Assembly (NCBI RefSeq): GCF_009389715.1
Contig: NW_024067666.1
Coordinates: forward strand, 1,033,001 to 1,097,000
Reading direction: 5' to 3'
DNA length: 64,000 nucleotides
Source: Phoenix dactylifera
Taxonomy: Eukaryota; Streptophyta; Magnoliopsida; Arecales; Arecaceae
Positions 28,501 to 54,252 of this stretch are shown here, piece by piece. The stretch's first letter is position 1; each line of letters begins with the position of its first letter. The notes below the pieces were generated by a model. That model had not been told where the DNA came from. It saw only the letters and a list, made by a program, of their open reading frames with translations, and ran no database searches. The position numbers were made by a program, and so were the translations under genes.

Positions 28501-31019
28501 GCAGTAAGCGTTTAAGTTGAAAAAACTTACGCTAAGAGTATGAAAATGATTTAATCAATCAGTACAAGAAAAGTAGTCCTTAACCAGTTAAAGATGAAGA
28601 GTAAGTGAAAATAAATTGGTCAAATCACCTCCAAAACTTTCTTTTTTCCCCTGTAAATCAAATAATTGACTGATAACATTAAACTGTAACCATGACAAAG
28701 CATACCACTAAATACCACTCCCAGCATGAAGTCAAATTGTAGATGTTCATCAGCCTGACTTCTTGAGTGAGTCCGACACAGTCTTACTAATATAATACTA
28801 TGACAACAGTAGGCATATCAGTAAATTAGTATCTACCGGGCATATGTATGTGCATTGATATTGTCATGCATTGTATACATATGTTGCACCAGAGGACTAT
28901 AGCCTAAGGTGATTGTAGATATTGCACTATAGTGAAGTAAATTAAAAAAATTCAAAAGATCATCTCATTCATTAAATTTTGATTATATAGTTCAGAGTTA
29001 CAGTATTAAGAATGTAAGGTTCCATTATTTTCTGATGTGATCATTAAATCTGTTCATCACCATAGCTTCTTTGATCAATAAAATCAGTGCAAATTAAAGC
29101 GAACTTACCTAGTTAGTTTAGATCTCATGATAAAGTAATACAGAAGCATAGGGTAACCATATCCAGATCATAGTACATGTCAAAGTAAACAAAATAAACT
29201 CAATATAGATAAGAATATAATGTCATTGATGTCAATATAGACCATATTACTTCTGGAGGTCATGATCCACAGATAATCATCTGTTTCCACGTAGAGAAAG
29301 AGAAAAGAATTATTTTGAGGCTATTAATTTGCTTACTGTGATGATCTTGTGGAAAGATAACTCTTCAAATTGGTGATATCATTAACATCCTTTACAAATG
29401 AGACAGCAATATAATCAACTCCTTCAGATATTCCAAACTCAATGTCAGCCCAGTCCTACATGTCAACAAAAGTGATAGCCGATATAGACTTTAAGTTCTG
29501 GATCAAGAGTGAAATTTATAGAGAAAAAGGAGAAAACCGATGACAGAAATTTTAGTAATTAATCACCAGGAATCAAGACAGTGTCAAAAAAATGCCAGCA
29601 AATGCATACTTGTGCTTATGTACAAGCCTCATGATATCATTTGTTATAAAATATTTTTTAAAAAAACTAGCCTTTGTTGATAAGGTCGGGAGCCCAGAGT
29701 TCATCTCCACAAGTTTCCCATTCCTCCAGAACGATAACTTAGCTCGAGGTAGCAGCAGGCCAGGGTCTGTGCACTTGCAACGCAAATCATTCTCAACCTT
29801 CTCAATGACTTCAAAAGTTGCCATCCCACCATCTATGACTATTTCATCTCCCACCAGAACACCTGCCAAACATAAATTTAAAAGCATACACAAGAAAGGA
29901 TTGTAAGGCATTTATGATTCAAACCTACAAATCCAACTCGAACTTAACATCATACTTTCAGAAAATCCTTCAAAGTTCACTTGAATTGTGGAAGGACGAG
30001 AACCCTCAAACTTCTCTATAGTAAATAACCATACAGATCCATCCTGTATCACACCAAAATAAGAAAAAATACCACATCAACATGCAGCCATTTCATATAA
30101 GGAGCAAACTAAGGGAAATATCAACATTACACAATAAGCAGAAACAAAGCCCAAATGTGCCTTCACCAATTATTTTAAATAAAGAGACGAATTTCAGCTT
30201 CTTAAAACCAGAAAGACAAACTGAACAATCATCAAGAAACATTACTGCAGCCAGAGTAAATCTTCGCCACTTATTTTACATGGAGAGACTAATTTCTGCT
30301 TCTTAACACCGAAAAGACGAACCAAGCAATTATCAAGAAACATTAGCAGCCACCAAATGAGGCTATTTGCTGAACAGATAATTAAATTAACATGTCAAAA
30401 AAAAAAGCTGTCAAGTTTCTCCGTGGCAGTCCACTGAACACTCAAGCTGCAAACTTTGATCGCATAAGCTGTCAAGTAAACATTTTTAGAATAAGAAATA
30501 GAAGCATAAAACCTCAGCTTTGATGGACGAGGCGCTCCCATGACCGACCATGTGCATCTGGCTCCCCTCGGTGTCGATCATCACTCCGATGCAGAACCCT
30601 TTCTCCTGGTTCAACCTCTTGATAGTCCTGATCACCTCCCGGTGCCACTCCCTCGTGTTGTGGCCCATGTTGAGCCGGGCCACGTTCATCCCTCCCCGCG
30701 CCAGCCGCTCCAGCTCCTCCTCGCCACAGCACGCTGGTCCCACCGTGCACACCAGCTTCGTCTTCCTCAGCCCCATGAACCCCCTCTTCTTCAGCTCCGC
30801 CTCCGAAACCACATCGAATTCAAACCCCTCCAAGGAAGGAGCTTTCGTCTGCTCGGTCTCCACCAGCAATGACGACCGGATACGGAATCCAGCACGAGCT
30901 CTACAACTCCCATGAATAGAACGGGGAAGCGAGAAGCCACGGAAGCCGGAATTGGACCGAGAGATGAAGGGTTTGGCGGAGATCTGGGGGGCGAAGAGGG
31001 AGCGCGCGGCGGCCGCCAT
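25597..31019 (-). CDS. Plastid-type pyruvate kinase, 7 exons, 572 aa
   Basis: Pyruvate kinase turns phosphoenolpyruvate and ADP into pyruvate and ATP. In plastids this feeds fatty-acid synthesis. Exons on the - strand, in order: 30513-31019, 29956-30043, 29671/29672-29862 (last base 29672), 29337-29455, 27993-28236, 26213-26447, 25597-25931. They join in frame to 572 codons. Residues 1-~60 ([12 protein letters not shown]...) are Ser/Ala/Arg-rich like a transit peptide. Family motifs are [10 protein letters not shown] (~88), [13 protein letters not shown] (~109), MIDTEGS (~147), AKIES (~308), IMVARGDLG and [15 protein letters not shown]. Changes from cytosolic enzymes (DTEGS for DTKGP, ASQLLES for ATQMLES) are those of the plant plastid alpha-like group. 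The third intron uses a GC donor. An upstream in-frame ATG at 31289 exists but the 31019 start fits a transit peptide better. Confidence 0.93.
29456..29671 (-). other. GC-AG intron in the pyruvate kinase gene
   Basis: The exon before it ends ACAAAG and the intron starts GCTAGT, with a normal AG acceptor next to GACTGG. Only this junction keeps the frame (S-T-K | D-W-A-D, as in the family). No GT nearby does so. Confidence 0.8.
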
Positions 31020-32697
31020 TGACCGGTGGATTGGTGGGAGGGGAGCTTGGTTTAATTTCGAGGGGTCGATGGTTCCGAGAGGGAACGGGGGCGGAGAGGA
31101 GAAGGGAAAGGGGAGACCATTTCTAGGTGAGAGGACGGAGAAACCAAGGACGGAAAGGCGAAAAGACCCACCGTTTCCACGCCGCGATTGAAAACGAGGT
31201 ACAGGGCAGGGAAGTGGCTGGGAATAAACGGTCAGCAGCGCCGGTAGTTTATTTAATTTCCCTCCAAGGGTGGGAATGGGTTTGTGCATTACGATTTGTG
31301 CTTGTGAATCTGATGGAGTAATGGATGGTCGATGAAAGCCATGAGTGAGATATCATCCATGCCGTTTAGGCAAGAGTACCCTCTCCCACTTTCCACCGCC
31401 GATGATCCCGCAGCCCATGATATCGCCTTCCGCCGCCGATGATCCCCACCGTTTCTCACCACCATCTCCGATTTGCGTCACTGTCCATACTCTCAACAAT
31501 CCCTAATATTATCAATAATCCTTACTATCATTTACCACCGCCAATAATCTTCACTAGCTCCTGTCACTATGGATAATCTTTATTATAACCTATAATTATT
31601 CTTAGCTATCAACAATCTCTACCACTATCTATCATCACTCATCAAAAGAAAGAACAGGCTTCACAACTTTCTTCATGCCGCCCTCCCTTCTCCCCTTTTC
31701 TCCAATATATGTAGTGCTACCATCGTCATCATAATCGTTCACTGAAAAGAAAGAGAACAAGGAGAATGCGAGAGAACCAAAGTAGGTTCCTTTCTCTTTC
31801 TATTTCTTCTTCCTCCTGTAATTGACTTCATGGTTATCACCACACCGCCATAGGTGCTGTTCACTGAAAATAGAGATAGAGAGAGAAAGAGTTTCATTCT
31901 AATTTTTAAATACCTTTTTATTATCTATTAATGAAAAAGGAAAGACAAATAATATGCAAAAACATTTATGCCAGTTTATGCATTGATCATTTGATTCCAC
32001 AAGCAATGTTCATAGATTAATGTGCAATATGTATATTTGTAATTTGTGACACATACCTAGATATATCATATATGCACGCACATGTTTAAAGTATGGGATG
32101 TACCAATTTAAAATAGTTGATTCATAATTAGAACAATTGATTCACACATCTAAGCAAATTGATGGATACCTCTTTTTTGCTAGATTATGCATGCCTTATA
32201 ATCTCTAATGCATATGTGTACAACTCAGAAAACACATATACAGATTTTTGGCGAGATCAAGATTTTTCAAAATCTTAGCTAATATATCAGTATTGAGATA
32301 TTGAAATCTTGGTAGATAATGACAAATCAAAAACTAACAATTAGTTTAAGCATAGATTATGAAATTATCCAAAATTAACAATTAATCGAAGCAGTTATTA
32401 ATTAGTGCATCTATTTAAAGAAACGAAGAATGGAAAAAGTGTAAATGGATTTACGTTGGCATTGCATCGATCAATGTGAAAATATTATCAGCCAATATAA
32501 TGAGGACTAGGCTAGAAATCAAGGGGCTAGGCCACCTTCCTCGAATCTAGTCTGATTGGTTTTGGGCTTTCAGCTGGGCCTAAGCCCAAAAGTTCTATAA
32601 AAATTTTTTCGCAGACGCGCCGCAATCGAATTGCCCGAAGCCCAAGCAAGCTCAAACTCAAATCAAGCCTGAGTTAGCCCTGATGGAGGAGGCTTTA
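31020..32697. other. Intergenic stretch upstream of pyruvate kinase
   Basis: The first few hundred bases must hold the pyruvate kinase promoter and leader; no convincing TATA box was found. Beyond ~31350 the sequence has runs of CCGCCGATGATCCC-like and CACCATC-like words, then AT-rich filler. No gene is supported. Confidence 0.5.
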
Positions 32698-32709
32698 TAG
32701 AAGCTAGAA

Positions 32710-33925
32710 TTTTGGCAACGGGTAGAACCGTAGAAGACGAGGAGAGAGCTGGTGGCGAGTTGGGAGATGCTAAAAAGCAGATATTTAATTTAGAACTAAG
32801 AAGGGTATGGAGCAGGATAGGGAGGGCGACTGTGAGAGTTCGGAACCTCTTGTCGATAGGTAGAGAGCCCTCAGCGCGACAGATGGATTGCAGCTGGATT
32901 TGGAGGATGCACATTCACCCCCCGAGTGGTCTTGTTCCTGTGGAAGGTGGCTTGGGGGTGTTTACCTACTAGTGGGATTTTGGTGAGGCGAAGAGTGAGG
33001 GTTCCTGCCGGATGTGGAGCTTGTCAGGCGACGGAGGAGACCATCTACCATGTTTTTTTTGGTGCCGGAGAGCCAGTCAGATATGGAGATATGCTTCAGC
33101 TCAGCCTGACCAGAGGCAGATGTGGGCGTCCATTGAGGAGTTCCTACGACATTTGGAGGCCTCGATTCGAGGATCTGTACGAGAGAAAAGGGGGACTCGT
33201 GATGCCTACCTGACCTATCACTGCTGGCTGGAGAGGAATACACGGGTTTTCGATGGCGAGAGCCTCCATCCGAGGGTGGTGGTGGACCGAGCTCTACGGC
33301 ATGTGGTGGAGATCACCGACACTATTGAGGCTTCACCTACTAGGTTGGTCAAGGACATTTGGGGCCCCCATTCTGCTCTTGCAGCATCCAGAACGATATT
33401 AGTATCCTGGGTGCCCCCACCCTCTAGCTTTGTTAAGATGAACTTCGATGGCAGCGTATCAGCGGACGGAAGCTGCGGAGATGTGGGATTTATTATTAGG
33501 GATCATGACGCTAGACTGGTGGCGGCAGGTGGACGGAGGATTTTTGGTTCATTAGTGGTGACCGCGGAGCTTTGGGTGGCCTGCGAGGGTGTTTCCAATG
33601 CGAGGCAGGTACTAGGTGCAGATCGCATCCTTCTCGAGGGGGACTCGACCACGGTGATCGGGTGGATCTGGGAAGAGGGGTGCTCAGTTGAGGACCGGCC
33701 GCTGCTCCACGATATTTGCAGAGCTTTGGGGGAGATTGACTCCTACCAGGCCATGCACGTATATTGGGAGGCGAAACGGTGTTGCAGATTAGGTTGCTTC
33801 CTTTGCGACTCATCATTCGGGAGGCCTATGCCTTTGCGCAGCATTTTGTTTTCTGATTTTATTGGCCATCTTCACACTCGTCAAGTATGAGCTGCCGATG
33901 TATCAAAAAAAAAAAAAGTTTAACC
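32710..33925 (+). mobile_element. 5'-truncated LINE copy with 12-bp target duplication
   Basis: A LINE 3' end on the + strand encodes a zf-RVT part and an open RNase H stretch (33012-33890: AYLTYHCWLERN, MNFDGSV, GFIIRDHDARLVAAGG, RILLEGDSTTVIGWI) and ends HTRQV, followed by an A run at 33905-33917. TAGAAGCTAGAA occurs at 32698-32709 and again at 33926-33937, which fits a 12-bp target-site duplication. The RNase H C-terminal motif is disturbed (EAKRCCRLGCF replaces the EAN-ADW segment), so the frame has shifted there and the copy is dead. Confidence 0.85.
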
Positions 33926-33954
33926 TAGAAGCTAGAAAAGAAACGAAAAAGTAC

Positions 33955-33957
<3 letters not shown>

Positions 33958-34022
<65 letters not shown>
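33958..34022. repeat. (TA)n microsatellite, ~32 units
   Basis: An uninterrupted TA run directly follows the LINE's 3' flank. Confidence 0.97.
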
Positions 34023-34025
<3 letters not shown>

Positions 34026-34379
34026 CTAAAGCTATGGATTACTTGCACATTTTCTTCCTACTGACCTCTAGCCTCTCATCTCAGGTCTTCAGAAGATCTC
34101 GGTAGAATACTCCTAACCTCTCACCAGTATCTCCTCTTGCCTGCGACCTTGTACCATATGCTCTTGAACAATCTCTCCCTATGCAAGAATTGAGAAAAGT
34201 CTCTAAGAAAGCTTTATTATTTTCGGTGATGAAAATTAGGCATATGGAGGGGATATCTATAAGTTTCAAAGCTCTTGTATTGTAGAATACTCATGGGATC
34301 CCTTGGAAGGTGGACTCTATCTTTAGATTCTATCTTGATGATTAGAAAGCCAGCTTTGGTTCATTTCGATAACAATATG

Positions 34380-34860
34380 ATTAGAAAGCCAGCTTGGGAC
34401 TTTAGATCTAAGCTCCATCGAAACCTTTTCGAGGTCCAGTCGAAAGCTCGACATAACGATATTTCGGTTTCTAGTATAGAGTTGAGGGAGGCGTGCGCAA
34501 GCCTCTGACATGCTCGGCTAGCCTTGCGAGCTTGCTTTGTCATCCTGGAAGGCGACTCGGTTATAGTTATCAGCTGGATCTAGAGGGGTCCGAGGGGTAT
34601 GGGTGACGACTATCTTCTACTTCGTGACATCTGGGCCATGACGAGGGACGGAGTGGTCTTTTAGGCCAAGCATATTTTCCGTAAAGTCAATGGGGCAGCG
34701 GATTAGGTGGCCGCCTATGTGGCCAGCCATACTGATAGTATCGTGTGGGCTAGAGATGGGGAGCTACCTTGGGTATTTTGAGATATTTTATTTTCTGATT
34801 TTATTAGATGTATTCGGACTCATTAGATATGAATCATTAAAAAGAAAAAATAGAAGACGA
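34380..34860 (+). mobile_element. LINE RNase H-end fragment
   Basis: Broken frames encode ILEGDSVIVISWI, LLRDIWAMTRDG and a VxGAAD-like piece, ending with FDFIRCIRTH-like sequence and an A-rich tail. It belongs to the same L1-type group as the other copies here. Stops such as a TAG inside the SWI-RG segment show that it is decayed. A tail-like ACTCATTAGATATGAATCAT word occurs twice (34816 and 34863 onward), so the tail was partly duplicated. Confidence 0.7.
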
Positions 34861-34869
34861 AGGACTCAT

Positions 34870-35418
34870 TAGATATGAATCATCCGTCCTTAAAAAGAAA
34901 AAGAAGGAATGGAAGAAGAGGAGGAGGAGCTCGGCATAAAGCCAGCCCATTTCAAATCTCAGTCGGCAGCGCCGAAACCGTAGTTTGGAGGCAACCATGG
35001 AATTCTAATCGCCTTGCGTCATGAAGCCACAAGCGCGTTGCCCGTAAGAAGCTTGGCCAAGCGAACAATCCCATCTATTTTGGTAACGGCGCCACCTGGC
35101 ACGAATGTGATGGGGGTCAATTCCGTCATCTGCCCATCCTTCGATTCAAACGCCACCGCGAGTATTCCCGTCAATTTCTCTACTCGTTAAATTGACCCCC
35201 CGGCCGTCCGTTGCCTCTCCCTCCCATCGTCGTTCTCCGAGCGCTTGGAAAAATTAGGGTTCTCCGATTCTAGGGTTTCTAGGATCTCAAGCATCTGATA
35301 CTCGCATTCCAATTCTTAGGGGTCTAGAAGCCGGCCCTCGATTCGTACATTCTTTTCTTCGGATTTCTGGAGGGGGAGTTGCTTGAATTCAAGGGTTTCG
35401 GGTCGGGAGGTGGTGACC
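34870..35418. promoter_or_regulatory. Promoter and leader region of the ITPK gene
   Basis: The stretch before the ITPK ATG contains CTAGGGTTT (35270-35278) and ATTAGGGTT (35253-35261), which resemble telo-box-like words common around the 5' ends of plant housekeeping genes. No clear TATA box was found. The exact transcription start cannot be read from the sequence. Confidence 0.45.
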
Positions 35419-47628
<12,210 letters not shown>

Positions 47629-49734
47629 AAGGCTTTTGTGTGACACTTGAAGGTGTTAAAAGTCTTTTTAATTTTCTAGCATGATTGTGGTCATTTGATC
47701 ACTAAGAAGCTACAGCTTGAGAGAGCAGAATATGTATCTGGAGATTGATGGCAAGATGGTGGCCGCAAAACAGGAAATTTACAAAGTCTACATGGTGGCT
47801 GTGATTTGAGAAACCTTGACAGAGGCAGGTTGGTGGCCTCAAATGGATTTCACCTTTCTTCAGTTGGTCATCGCCATAGATGCATGCAACCTCAACTGAA
47901 TAACAAACTCTATTTTCGTTTGGATTGTACATTTTCAATTATTGATTTTTTCAGTGTATCTTTGAGAAAAATCGATCGTCAAGTTCATTAACTGATAGCT
48001 CTAAGATCAAAGGCATATTTTGCTTTTCCACTTTGCCTGTGAAAGCAAAAAACTATAAACAACCTTTTGCCCAGAGTCAGTACTTGTCATTTTGTTGGTT
48101 AAAGATAAGAAGATTGGATCTTATATCTCCATTTTCATTTCTTTTATTATTTGAGAGTAAATATGTGGGGCAAAGCAGAACACTGGTTCATGGGTGGCAG
48201 AGTGACTAGTTTGTGGTGCAATATTGATGTCAGTATGCTGGCATTTAAATATAGCCACTTGGTCATCCAGATTATTTCTGGCTGCTGCTTCTTGTGACCT
48301 GATAGAACATGATGTTTTTATTATTTTCATATCCAGTAGCTCATCCATCGATAGATCCAGTCGCAGCCACGTCAGGCTTGGCAATAATGCTTATGAGGGG
48401 GCTGCTGTCTCCCAGGTTCTTCAAGAATATATGTGCTAAGTTATCCTGCATTTTGGCTAGAAATGGGCTACATAAAAAGGGTAGCCCTCTACAACTAGTT
48501 CCAATGTTCGTTGGGCATATGGCCATAACCAGGTTCGACAGCAAATGCTACCCGTCCATGATACAAATATGCTGATAATTGTAGCCCTCTACAATTAGTT
48601 CCAATGTCCGTTAAACATGACGCATGCGTTACATCTATCCACATACCAATGGTATTTTTTGGATCTGTTTTTTATGCTATTTCAAGTTTTTTACCGTGTC
48701 TATGCTCATGCGGTGATTTTTTTTTTTTTGAGCTGTTTTTGATTTTATTTCAGGTTTTTCTGTAACCATCAGATCGCCTCCTTTTCAGCCCATATCTCTT
48801 CATTGTACAACTTCAATCCATCTTGTTTTTATAGTCAGTTTATCTAATTCATGAACTCTAAATCCAATTCTTATATATATATATATAATGAACTTTCTTC
48901 ATATCATCTTTTTTGCCAAGCCTTTTTGGGCTAAACAATATTGCAAGTTGATGCTGTTCTGCCAAATTTTCCTTTTCATTTAAATAATACTCCAGAAATA
49001 CCACTCTATTTTTTGCATCTCTTTAACAATCTCAGAGTTATTTTTGTCTAGTACATCCTATAACTGGTTTCTTTTCAGTTATCTCTTATCCATAATTCTA
49101 ATTGAGATTCATTTTTGCCATACGTGTCTTATGAATTCTTTGCAATTCTATTGTTTTTCGTGTCTTGATCTGCTATAAAAACTTTCCTCCACAAATCCAA
49201 TTTAGATTTTTATTTTTTTATTTTTCTAATTCATCACCACCTTATCATCTACAAACAACAAACGTCGCGGTGTGCCTTGAATATCAGCAGTGATTTGTTC
49301 TGTCAGATCATAAAAAGATTTCAGCTTGTGACGGCTCTTGAGGTGATCCCATATTAAGGAAAAAGAAATTCTATATACTCTAAATTAGTACTTTGTTGCC
49401 TTATTTTTTGTAAGCTTTCTCATCGGCGATCATGTCTCGAATTAGGTATGATTGGTGCAAAGCCGTAAAGAAAGGAATAACTTGACAAATGGTACCTAGA
49501 TGAACGTACGACAACATCGGATGATTTGTTATTTGTTTTGGGAACAGCAATCATGTAGCACATTTAAGAAGATGGCGTACTAAACTCGGTGGAAGAAATG
49601 CACCCACATTTCCCTTCTCAGATTAAGCACATACAAATTGCCTGAAAAAGTTCAATGCGACATCCCAAAAGCAATGGAGAAGAGTGACTAGAAAACTGAA
49701 AAAGAATCCTAATTACTAAAGTTGTAAAACAAAG
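47629..49734. other. ITPK 3' flank and intergenic stretch
   Basis: The first few hundred bases should carry the ITPK 3' UTR. A ~30-bp word (GTAGCCCTCTACAA then TAGTTCCAATGT) appears twice, at ~48482 and ~48581. No gene is supported. Confidence 0.5.
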
Positions 49735-50620
49735 TGGTTCTCCCTGCTATATTTGCAGATAAATTGAATTAAAATAACAAGGATAGAGTGCTCTATGGGA
49801 TACTACCAAAAGAGCCAGTACTACAAGTATTACGATGCATGTCAATTGCTCCAATATTAAGGATGAACATTGTTGCATGTTAGTGACTTCATAAGGACAC
49901 TTGGAGTTTAGTTGATTCTCGAGGACATCCCTACTTATCGCTGTGGCAAAACCTAACGTTTTTTTTTCCTACATTATATCTAGGGATGAATAAAATTTGA
50001 AATGATGAAGATAGACTGCTCTGTAGGTTACCTTGCAAAGAGCCGGTACTAAAAACTAAGCAATGCATAGCAGGAGCTTCTGTATGAGGATATATATCTT
50101 CGCATAAGAGCTAGTACTTATAAGGACAATTGATATTTAGTGTGATTCTCGAGGACATCCATAATTACAGTAGTGATAGAACAGACTGGTTTTCCATACT
50201 ATATCTGCAATTGAAGTAAATGAAAGTATAGAGGAATAGAGCACTCAATGGATTACTATCGAAAGAGTCGGTACCACAAACTGATGCTTGTTAATGGCTC
50301 CTATATGACGATGAATGTCATTACATGTTAGTCATTTCGTACAAAGACGCTTGATGTTTAGATTATACTCAAGGTCTTTACTTATTATAGTCACAAAAAA
50401 GAATGGTTTTATATATTACATCTGCAAATGAATTAAATGAAAGTGACGATAATAGAGCGTGCTTTACTTTGAAAGAGGTAGTACCAAAAGGTAAATGATG
50501 TATGTTAATAACAACAAACAATGAGCATACAGTACGAGTCTCATTAGGTAAACTCAAGGGACCTATGACAACAAATTTTATGATCACAAGGAAAAAAGTA
50601 TGCAAATACAAAGCTCGTGG
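49735..50620. repeat. ~222-bp diverged tandem repeat, four copies
   Basis: Copies begin near 49735, 49957, 50187 and 50404. Shared words include TGGTTTT..A..CATATCTGCAA-like starts, ATAGAG(C/T)GCTC, AAAGAG(C/T)C(A/G)GTAC and TTGATTCTCGAGGACATCC-like ends. Spacing is 217-230 bp. Copies differ at many positions, so this is an old or slowly decaying array. Confidence 0.8.
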
Positions 50621-52224
50621 GGATTGCTATGTAAAAAACCCTTAGTTCTAAGTTATGCCAATTGATGAAAAACTTCGTCATCTATTGATGAACATTACAT
50701 TGCTCTTCCATCTTCACAACTCTCACAAGCACACGTCTTATTCTTTTTTATCCTCCAACAGGATTGGAACCCTTCATCAAATACTAATTACGATTATGTT
50801 ACGAAAAGTAGATAGTAACCTACATATGTGCAATGGGAAAAAAAAAAAAAAGCTTTTGGAAAAAGCAGTGTTTCTAAAAAAGATGCAAGGACCAGCAGGA
50901 AGAACATAAAAAGATAGTCATGCTTGGTACATCCACAAAAACAAGGCACATATTGGAACAAATTTCATCCAAATAGTTTTTAGGTTCGGGCAACAATAAA
51001 GCAATAGAGGACTGTCATTGAACATCATGGTTTGCAAGACTCCATGGGCTTAAACGCCATCAGCTGGTTGGCATTTCTCTACCAACCCTGATGGCGAGAC
51101 GCTCCAATGTATTTCCTAAAAAAAAACAGAAGAAAATAGAAGACCACAAGGGATTCAAAAAAGCAGAATAGCTTTGCCAAGTTGTTTTCGCTCTTCAAAC
51201 TGCTGCATATACTCAACCACGAACTGGTTATTCTAATCTGACTTGGTCTAGTTGCTCTCATTTACTACCATTTTAGTTTACGTCGCTTGCCGTACATAGC
51301 ATTCCCAGTAATTTTATTCGAAAGCTGGTACTACCATATTAAAGAACTTGGACCCCTCAAATATTTTTTCCCTGCATTGAAGTTGTTTGGACCAAATTTG
51401 GCACTCGACACTGTCAATGGAAATACAATTTTGAGACCATCGAAGATTTGTGCTCTCAAAGTTCACTCGGCCCATTGCTTCACGAAACAAACTTTGAAGC
51501 TTACCAAACACACGGAAATGATTTGACCAGCTTACGATACGTATATGGATCGGCCTCGAATGATTCTATCATGCGTTTGTCTCGGTATCTTTTGTAGCCA
51601 GGTATAAGAACTACTTCGGGCAGCTCACTAGGACTATTTCATGTGATTTGCCACGAAGCACATTGTATCTGCAGGTCCACTAAAGCAAACGCATCGAATC
51701 TGATTGCAACCACTTTAAATCAGGAGAAGAATTTTACCGAGCCACCAGAAGCTGTTTGAATCCATGCTGCCAATTCACAAGTTGAGTACGTATGACATGC
51801 ATTCCAACTTGAGGAATATTAAGGGTTCCATCAAAGATTTGATTGAAAACTACGATCACGGTTAAGACCATGATCATTTTCAGAGACCCATTATACCACT
51901 TGACCATATTAGACTACTAAGATGATATGGATAGGCGAGTAATGGACAAGTCATTCGTGAGAAGCTCAGTCTTGGCCCTCTTGGGTCAGTCAAAAGGTCC
52001 GATGATAATCTTTCTTCTATTGGATGAGGCAAGCTCAAGATCGATCCACTACCACCCCAGCAATGTCAGTCCTTTTAACACTACATAATTATTAAACAAA
52101 AAAAAGGCTTGGAACAGTAAGTAAATTTCACAAAGCTACCAAATTACCATATGCTGACAACATATGAAATCAGGAAGAGGAACCATCACATTTAAATGAA
52201 AACTCTGCAGATTCTACCAAATCC

Positions 52225-52267
<43 letters not shown>

Positions 52268-52439
52268 GGAGGGGGGGGGGGGGGGGGGGGGCGGAGCAAC
52301 AAACTTCAATAATTACTTTCAAGGAACCACAATGTCTTCATTAACCATCATACTTAAGAAACTAACAAGCAATTCAATGGGAAACCATAGCCGCGATTCT
52401 TCTTCCTCTATTGCCTGTCCCAGGCATGCTTTCTTCTTC
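50621..52439. other. Intergenic stretch before RPS29
   Basis: No gene is supported. The right end (from roughly 52300 to 52439) should be the RPS29 3' UTR. A (GA)n tract running into a G20 run lies at 52225-52291. A short imperfect hairpin (GCCATCAGCTGGTTGG against CCAACCCTGATGGC) lies at 51058-51094. Confidence 0.5.
52225..52291. repeat. (GA)n followed by poly(G) of 20
   Basis: A GA dinucleotide run ends in a G homopolymer at 52272-52291. Confidence 0.95.

Positions 52440-54252
<1,813 letters not shown>

Noticed and set aside
30540-30915. Two + strand frames over pyruvate kinase exon 1
   Set aside because: Shadows of the real exon on the other strand.
51058-51094. Short imperfect hairpin that could be a small RNA precursor
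   Set aside because: Arms are only ~15 bp with no further pairing, too short for a plant microRNA precursor.
50915-52080. Possible degraded coding region near 51287-51526
   Set aside because: No recognisable motif in either strand's frames, and both strands are equally open.
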